Source of the DNA: Rhinopomastus cyanomelas
Lineage: Eukaryota; Chordata; Aves; Bucerotiformes; Rhinopomastidae
Assembly (NCBI GenBank): GCA_013400115.1
Contig: VXBP01005608.1
Span: 104,022-168,021 of the forward strand
DNA length: 64,000 nt
Reading direction: 5' to 3'
The notes beneath the pieces were generated by a model, which had not been told where the DNA came from, did not search any database, and saw nothing but the letters and a program-made list of their open reading frames with translations. This document shows positions 58,284 through 64,000 of the stretch, one piece after another. Both the position numbers and the translations under genes were made by a program. The stretch's first letter is position 1; each line of letters starts with the position of its first letter.

Positions 58284-58971
58284 CTGTTGAATGGGTAAAT
58301 CAGCGTTATTTTATCTGGTGTTTGCAAGCTACAAAAATTAATCCTGAAGTTTATTATCAGACAAATTTTTATTTTAAAGTATTTTGAGAGTTTCTTTTTT
58401 AAAAAGAGCAGTGAAGTTGAACACAAAAAGATGGTTTGGATAAGATGTATTATCAAAGTTATTTGGAAAAAAATATATTTAGATAAGGTTACCTTGCAAG
58501 GGTTTTTCCAGCAACTTCATAGCTACCCTCTCAAAACAAAACTAACTTCCTTCTTTAGGGAGTTGCAGTGATGAAGGTTTATCCATCTTTAAGACTGAAT
58601 TGCACAAAATCAACAAACAACTAAAGTAACACTTTAGGGTATGAACTGACCATGTAATTGATCAGGAAGATGATCGTTTGTCATTCTTTTCCCCCTGAAG
58701 AATTACTTGGCCAGAGAGAGTACAGAAGAATACTAGGGGCAAATGGATTAGGTTAAAGAGAACCTAGCTCAGATACTAAATTTTGATGGTGGTGGTAAAG
58801 CCAGGCAGCACTGGTATAACCCAGAATTAGGACTTGGCTTCAGTTTGTGGGATAGCGTGGTGGTGGTGGTGGTTTGATCCTCAACTTAATCATAATTTGG
58901 TTGGAGATTATTTCTGTTAAAAGGCAAAACTAATAATAATGCTGTTAATTAAAAAGGATAAACATGAATTC
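58284..58971. other. Spacer with a short trinucleotide repeat
   Basis: AT-rich DNA; a (GTG)n run lies at 58857-58873. Nothing else is recognised. Confidence 0.6.
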
Positions 58972-59967
58972 AGCATCTTTACTGATGACCTGGATGAGGT
59001 GATTGCATCTACCCTTAGTAAACTTGCAGATGACACCAAGTTGAAGGACAGTGTCAGTCTGCTGGAGGGGAGGAAGATGCTTGCAGAAAGATCTGGGCAG
59101 GCTTGATCAATGGACAGAGACCATTAAGATGAGGCTTAATAAGGCCAAGTGCAGGGTCCTACACTTTGGCCACAATAACCCCATGCAACTACAGACAGGA
59201 GGATGAGTGGCTGGAGAGCAGCCTGCCGAAAGGGACCTGGCAGTACTGGATGACAAACACCTGAATGGAAGCCAGCAGTGTGCTCAGATGGCACAAATGG
59301 CCAACGATATCCTGGCTTGTATTAGGAATAGTGTGGCCAGCAGAACTAGGGATCTAGTTCTCCCCTGTATTGAGCGCTGGTGAGACCTCATCTCGAGCAC
59401 TTGGAGCATTTTTGGGTCCCTCACTTCAAAAAGAGATTGAAGGGCTGTAGTGGGTAGAGATGGGCAATAAGGCTGGGGAGGGGACTGGAGGGAAAGTCTG
59501 GTGAGGAGAGGTTGACACAGCTGGGGTTGTTTAGCCTGGAGACTCGGGAGGGACCTCTCTATAACTACCTGAAGGAAAGTTGTTGTGAGGTTGGAGCTGG
59601 GCTATTCTCCCAGGCAACTAGTGATAGGACAAGAGGGCCTGAATCTGCACCAGGGGAGGGTTAGGTTGGATATTGGGAAGCTGCTCCAGGAGTGAGGTTT
59701 GGACTTAGACGATCTTTCAAGTTCCCTTCCAACCTATAACAGTCTGTGATTTTTGTGAAGCACTTCCTCACAGAAAGGATAATCTGATTCTGGAGTGGGC
59801 TGCCCAGGGAGGTGGTAGAGTCACCATCCCTGGAGGTGTTTAAGAAGAGACTGGACATGGCACTTAGTGCCCTAGTCTAGATGATTGTGATGATATTAGG
59901 TCATAGGCTGGACATGATGATCTTGGAGGTCTTTGCCAGTCTCAGTAATTCTGTGGTTCTGTGAATA
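58972..59967 (+). mobile_element. Old CR1 LINE with nested tail
   Basis: CR1 of an older subfamily: it starts at a region reading SIFTDDLDEVIASTLSKLADDTKL (ADD box kept) and goes through KAKCRVLHFGHNNPMQ, the C-terminal part and a 3' UTR ending CAGTAATTCTGTGGTTCTGTG. Frameshifts and stops are frequent, and no long open frame is left. A foreign CR1 tail sits in it at 59681-59756. It begins 0.7 kb from the antisense young CR1, so the two point away from each other. Confidence 0.9.
59681..59756 (+). mobile_element. CR1 tail nested in an older CR1
   Basis: CTGCTCCAGGAGTGAGGTTT, then GGACTTAGACGATCTTTCAA, GTTCCCTTCCAACC and GTCTGTGATTTTTGT form a complete short CR1 end inside the host CR1. The host reads TTGGATATTGGGAAG before and CACTTCCTCACAGAAAGG after. 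GAAG at 59677-59680 and 59757-59760 is a candidate 4-bp target duplication. Confidence 0.85.
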
Positions 59968-61720
59968 AATGTAGGAATGCATGTCCTCTCCTCTGTATCC
60001 ACATTCAGTCTAATTTACAGGCAGTAAATCCAGTCCTGCTGTGGTGAAGACCTTTTTTTAGATGTTTTCTAGAATGAATTTAATTTCTTCCAGCTTCCCC
60101 AAACCTGTTACCTTCTCTCAGTATTATGTTTTCTGTACTTTTAAGTAAGCAGTTGTGTTGGGGTTGATGCATTTACAGCGTAGCTTTAGCTTTACAGTGG
60201 TGAAATTCAGTTGAGGGTGGTAAAATTACAGTGAAGTAAAACAGATACTGCAGTAATATCCTTAGGTGTGTTGATCAATAAATTTATGAGTTTTTGAAAC
60301 ACAAGGATTCTGGAGTGTAATTATAAATATTACAAAGCAGAAGCAGCTTTGGATGCCGAGGACTCTGTGAACTTCAATACTAACCTCATTCTTACTTTTG
60401 ACATGTTTCATCTTTTTTGCTCAGCCTACTGCATCTGAATAATGAAACGGTGACTCTGACACTGAAGCACTGATTTACTCTTCTCAATGTTTCACACATT
60501 TTCCTCAATTTTGCATCTGTTTTCTTGCAGGCAGCAACATCTTCCATCAAAATTGTCAGTGTTTTTTAAAGCCATGAATTTAAGGAAAAAAATGGGGGGG
60601 AGGGGGAAATCTCTGAAACCTCTCAAGTGAATTTTGTTTCTTCAGCAGCACTTCATACAGTAGTTTTCCATCAAGAAGATATATAGTTGAGATAGTTGAA
60701 AAAGACAAATGGCAGTTTGGAAGATCACTAGCTAACAAAACTCTCTGCCTGCTCTCAGCAAGGTGTCACTGTTGCCAGCTGCAAAGCTCTTGGGAAGTAA
60801 CCATTATGCTGTTTATGTCACAAGAGGACAAAAAGTGGGGAAGGGTTAGGGTTGAAAGAAGGACTGAGTTAATTTCACACCAAAATGCAGCTATCAGCAG
60901 GCTGGTGCAGGAGAAGAACATGAACTGATAGTGCTGTGAAAGATGTGCTTGGTTCTCTCTAGGATAAAATAATACTCTCTGCTACGCTAAAGGGCTTTTG
61001 TTGTTTTGGTTACAGTGAAGGACATCTTCACTGTAGGGTGTTCTAAGCATAGATTGGATTTTCTTTCCAATTTGTAGTTCTCACGTATAACCACAGCAGA
61101 GACCACAGGAAAACAGGCTGATGACTCAAAAAGAGCCTCAGCCTACCTGTTACTGGTGAACTGTAAGTGTAGATAAGATTTTAAAGAAGCATGAGATAGA
61201 ACTACAAACCCAATTTCCAAATACCTCAATTTAGTGAGAAATAATAGTAATAATTTTCTTGGATGTTGCTAATGATAGTGAATGGAGATACCAGAGAGTT
61301 CATTGGGAAGAGACAAAAAGGGTGATTGAAGCTGATGGGGTGAAATGGGAGTAGAAACTAGAAGTAGATCTTTCCAGTGAGTTGGGTTCATAAATCAGAA
61401 TCTCAGGCAAATATTAGGAAACAAGCTCTCAGCAATTCATTTTCAAACTGCACGAAGATGTTTTGACTTCTGATGAGACTTTAGATTCTTCAGTCCTGTA
61501 GTATTTTCAGATCGCACACGATGGTAACTGTTGTAACAGAAAATGAAATAAGTAAATTGCCTGGCAATGTCACTGAAGTGTCCAGGCTGAAATAGCATGA
61601 GTGCTGAGTGGCATTTCTGAGAATGTCTGTTTTCATTAGTAGGTCTAAATTTGCAGTTGCTTAGGCTGCTCCTAATCACACTGTTTCCTAGTCATCATTT
61701 CAAAGGTAAGCAGAATGGAT
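59968..61720. other. Unannotated AT-rich DNA
   Basis: Nothing recognisable apart from a G-rich run near 60594-60606. Confidence 0.55.
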
Positions 61721-61744
61721 CCCTAACATCCTATGATCCTATGA
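61721..61744 (+). mobile_element. 24-bp CR1 terminal tail
   Basis: CCCTAACATCCTATGATCCT plus ATGA is identical to the reverse complement of the tail of the CR1 at 56975-58283, including two ATCCTATG octamers. It would be an extremely 5'-truncated insertion of that subfamily. No clear target duplication is seen. Confidence 0.65.
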
Positions 61745-64000
61745 TTCATATGGTTCACACATTCTTAGATCTGTGCTGTTGTGGATCTCAAGTAATTTCT
61801 AGTTCTTTGTTGTGATTAATTCATTTTCAGCTACTTCCTTGGAGTTGGTAACTTGTTTTTTATGACCTCTGACAGTCTACCATAAGAATTTTCTCAGGGT
61901 TAGGTGGGTTGCCAAGAACACTTTGGATTTATATTCATACATGTGATATAGCTTCCTTTTTACTTTCATTATCAAGAAGCAGATTTCTCTTACCATGACA
62001 GAATTTGGTGATCACCTAGAAATTACCCTCTTCTTAAAGAAACTAGAGCCAACTGGAGATTCTCAACAAATTATTTTTGAGATCCACATTCAAAAAGAAG
62101 ACTCTTTTTAATAAGAGCTGCCAAAGATGTGAAAGGCCTTTTACAAACGATGTGCACACACAATCTCCTGCTATTACTATGCTTCAAGATACAGAAAGTA
62201 GAGAAGAATAAGCCAGGCAGAAGAGAGAGATGAGTTTTGTTTGCTGACTATTATTTGTTGCTTCAGAGGTTAGTTTTGAGCAAGTCTCCTAGAATAAAAA
62301 GAAGAGACTTATGGTTCTTTGTGACAGGATAGAGACAGCCATGTTACATCAAATCTCTTTTTGTGCTTCTACGCATCTCCCACATTCACGTGCACCGTTT
62401 TGCTATTTCACTTCCTCCTGGAACAGCCGGGAGGGACCAAATCGAGTTAATAGTAAGATCTTGTCCTGAAGCGATGTCAGAGACTGCACGGAAGTTTTTC
62501 TTATATACAACTGAACATTCTGATCCTGTGTAACCTCAGTCCTACTGCAAAAGCTCTTCTAATTTTCTTATCATCCATTAATGTGTGTTACGCGGCATTT
62601 CTGAACTTCTGTGAAAAGGTGGAGATCAGCTTCTCATAAAATGACCCACTGTGTCCTCTGCACAAAGAATAGGGGGAGCTTTGATGCTGGCCACTGGCAC
62701 AAGATTAGAAAAAAAGCCTAAAAACCCAGAAAAATTTCCACTGAGAGATGAATATTCCAGTGCAAATTCTGAATCCCGCTTTGCTTTCAACAAGCACTGA
62801 GCCGTGGGATCTCAGTAGCCCGTCCAGTTGGAAGACAATAGTCTACATTTTATCCTCTTGGCACTCTACTACTAAACTGTCAACAGATACCGGGTGGCCA
62901 GTGCAGTTGTTTCTAGCATGTAGGCAAATCTGTAGAAGGTGAAAGGACCTTGGCTGTTTTATACCTCTTGTATCATATGTTGCAAAGAGTCTCTAAATTC
63001 AGAGCTGAAAGTTAAACTTCTTGGAAAGAAAATATTTTTTGACTGTTTAGCCATTATCAGCTTTAGTGCCAGCAAATTTGTTCCCCTTGGTGATTTTAAT
63101 ATTCATAAAATTAACATTAATGACTCCATACCCAGTGAATTTCTATCACTGTTTAGATTCATTACATTTTCTCTAACATACCCAGTTCCTTAGTAATTTT
63201 CTCAATCTCATTGATATGGTGAAACATTTTTCCAGTAAATTGAATAGCTACCTAATCTCTCTTTGATCATTTTATAGTAAACTGTGAAGTTTATTTCCAG
63301 AAAGAAGACTGTTAACTGTGAAGATCTGTAAAGTATTTATCTCCTAGAAAGTATTTTAATGCTGATTTAGTTGTTGAGTATATGTTTCTATGATGATTTT
63401 AATTACATTTTTCAAAATGTTTCCAAGCCTATGTTCCTACTTCACATATATTTTGACCTGAAAATGTGATGGTTACTTAGTTTTCTGATTATTTTTTTCC
63501 TTTCTGGAGTGTAAGAGATGCTGTAGGTGTAGGAATAAGGCTTCATACTGACTTATTCCACGTGCAGTTGCAAGGGCTTCTTCCTCACCTAATTATATTT
63601 GACCCTGGCAAACAATGGTGGAGGTGGGAAGAAAAAGCAATACAAGGCACAGCGTACGCAGCAATTACTTCTCCGTGTGTGGGGCTGGGAAAAGATGAGT
63701 GTACTGCAATGAAAAGTTGATTAGAAGAATAAGCCGCAGAGGTACTGCAGAATGTTAAAGCAGGATTCTTTTTGTAAAGAGACTTCTTGGCTCAGCAAGA
63801 GTAAGCTGTGTATTCATAAAACTGCTAGTCAGGAAATTACCACTTTGTTCCAGAGTTAGGAGACTTTTCTCCCTTGAAAAGCCGAAAGTAATGGAGGATG
63901 GCTTATGACTACATTTGATTAACAAGTTGCATTAAACAGACCTACCTGTGCTGACCATTTCAGAGCACCCAAGGCTGGGTGCAATCTTTTCAGGTCTTTT
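61745..64000. other. Unannotated AT-rich DNA
   Basis: No gene, repeat family or RNA recognised up to the end of the window. Confidence 0.55.

Noticed and set aside
58271..58456. N-terminal extension of the CR1 frame
   Set aside because: It lies mostly outside the element, reads AT-rich host DNA (Leu/Ile/Phe/Lys-rich) and joins by chance with the CR1 frame.

Overview
The window looks like nuclear DNA of a bird. No host protein-coding gene can be recognised. It holds AT-rich single-copy DNA broken up by many 5'-truncated CR1 LINE copies, whose 3' ends carry the typical avian CR1 terminal repeat (ATTCTATG)n, here also as ATCCTATG and ATTCTGTG variants. About 12 kb of the 64 kb (my rough sum, close to a fifth) is recognisable CR1. 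That is far above the usual avian level and resembles CR1-rich lineages such as woodpeckers and relatives; this taxonomic hint is inference only.

Layout. 0.5-2.9 kb: two old CR1 tails, then a young CR1 with an intact 486-residue reverse-transcriptase reading frame. 6.7-10.2 kb: a CR1 piece spanning endonuclease to RT start, and a long decayed CR1 with a second CR1 tail nested in it. 12-15.7 kb: old antisense tails. 15.8-17.3 kb: a GC-rich putative solo LTR on the minus strand with internal tandem repeats. 18.5-19.6 kb: an antisense CR1 almost identical in protein to the 1.3-2.8 kb copy. 20-35.3 kb: mostly unannotated AT-rich DNA with small CR1 remnants, a microsatellite and a perfect 30-bp palindrome. 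39.8-47.8 kb: two medium-length sense CR1 copies, an uncertain exon-like reading frame and a cluster with two CR1 tails. 49.1-49.8 kb: a long poly-C tract and a compact element joining a tRNA-Lys-like head to a CR1 tail, which looks like a CR1-mobilised SINE. 52.4-53.7 kb: a second, diverged member of the LTR family seen at 16-17 kb. 57-60 kb: an intact-frame CR1 of a different subfamily (ATCCTATG tail) and an old CR1 with another nested tail. 61.7 kb: a 24-bp CR1 tail.

How the parts relate. CR1 encodes endonuclease and reverse transcriptase in one ORF2 protein. It starts reverse transcription at the RNA 3' end, which explains why almost every copy is missing its 5' part and keeps the tail. 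The SINE-like element carries the same tail and was probably moved in trans by CR1 machinery. The LTR pair is an independent, retrovirus-type layer. No RNA gene, CRISPR or bacterial-type operon is supported. The most interesting items are the tRNA-Lys/CR1 chimera (49611-49787) and the two-copy LTR family (15843-17257 and about 52391-53704).
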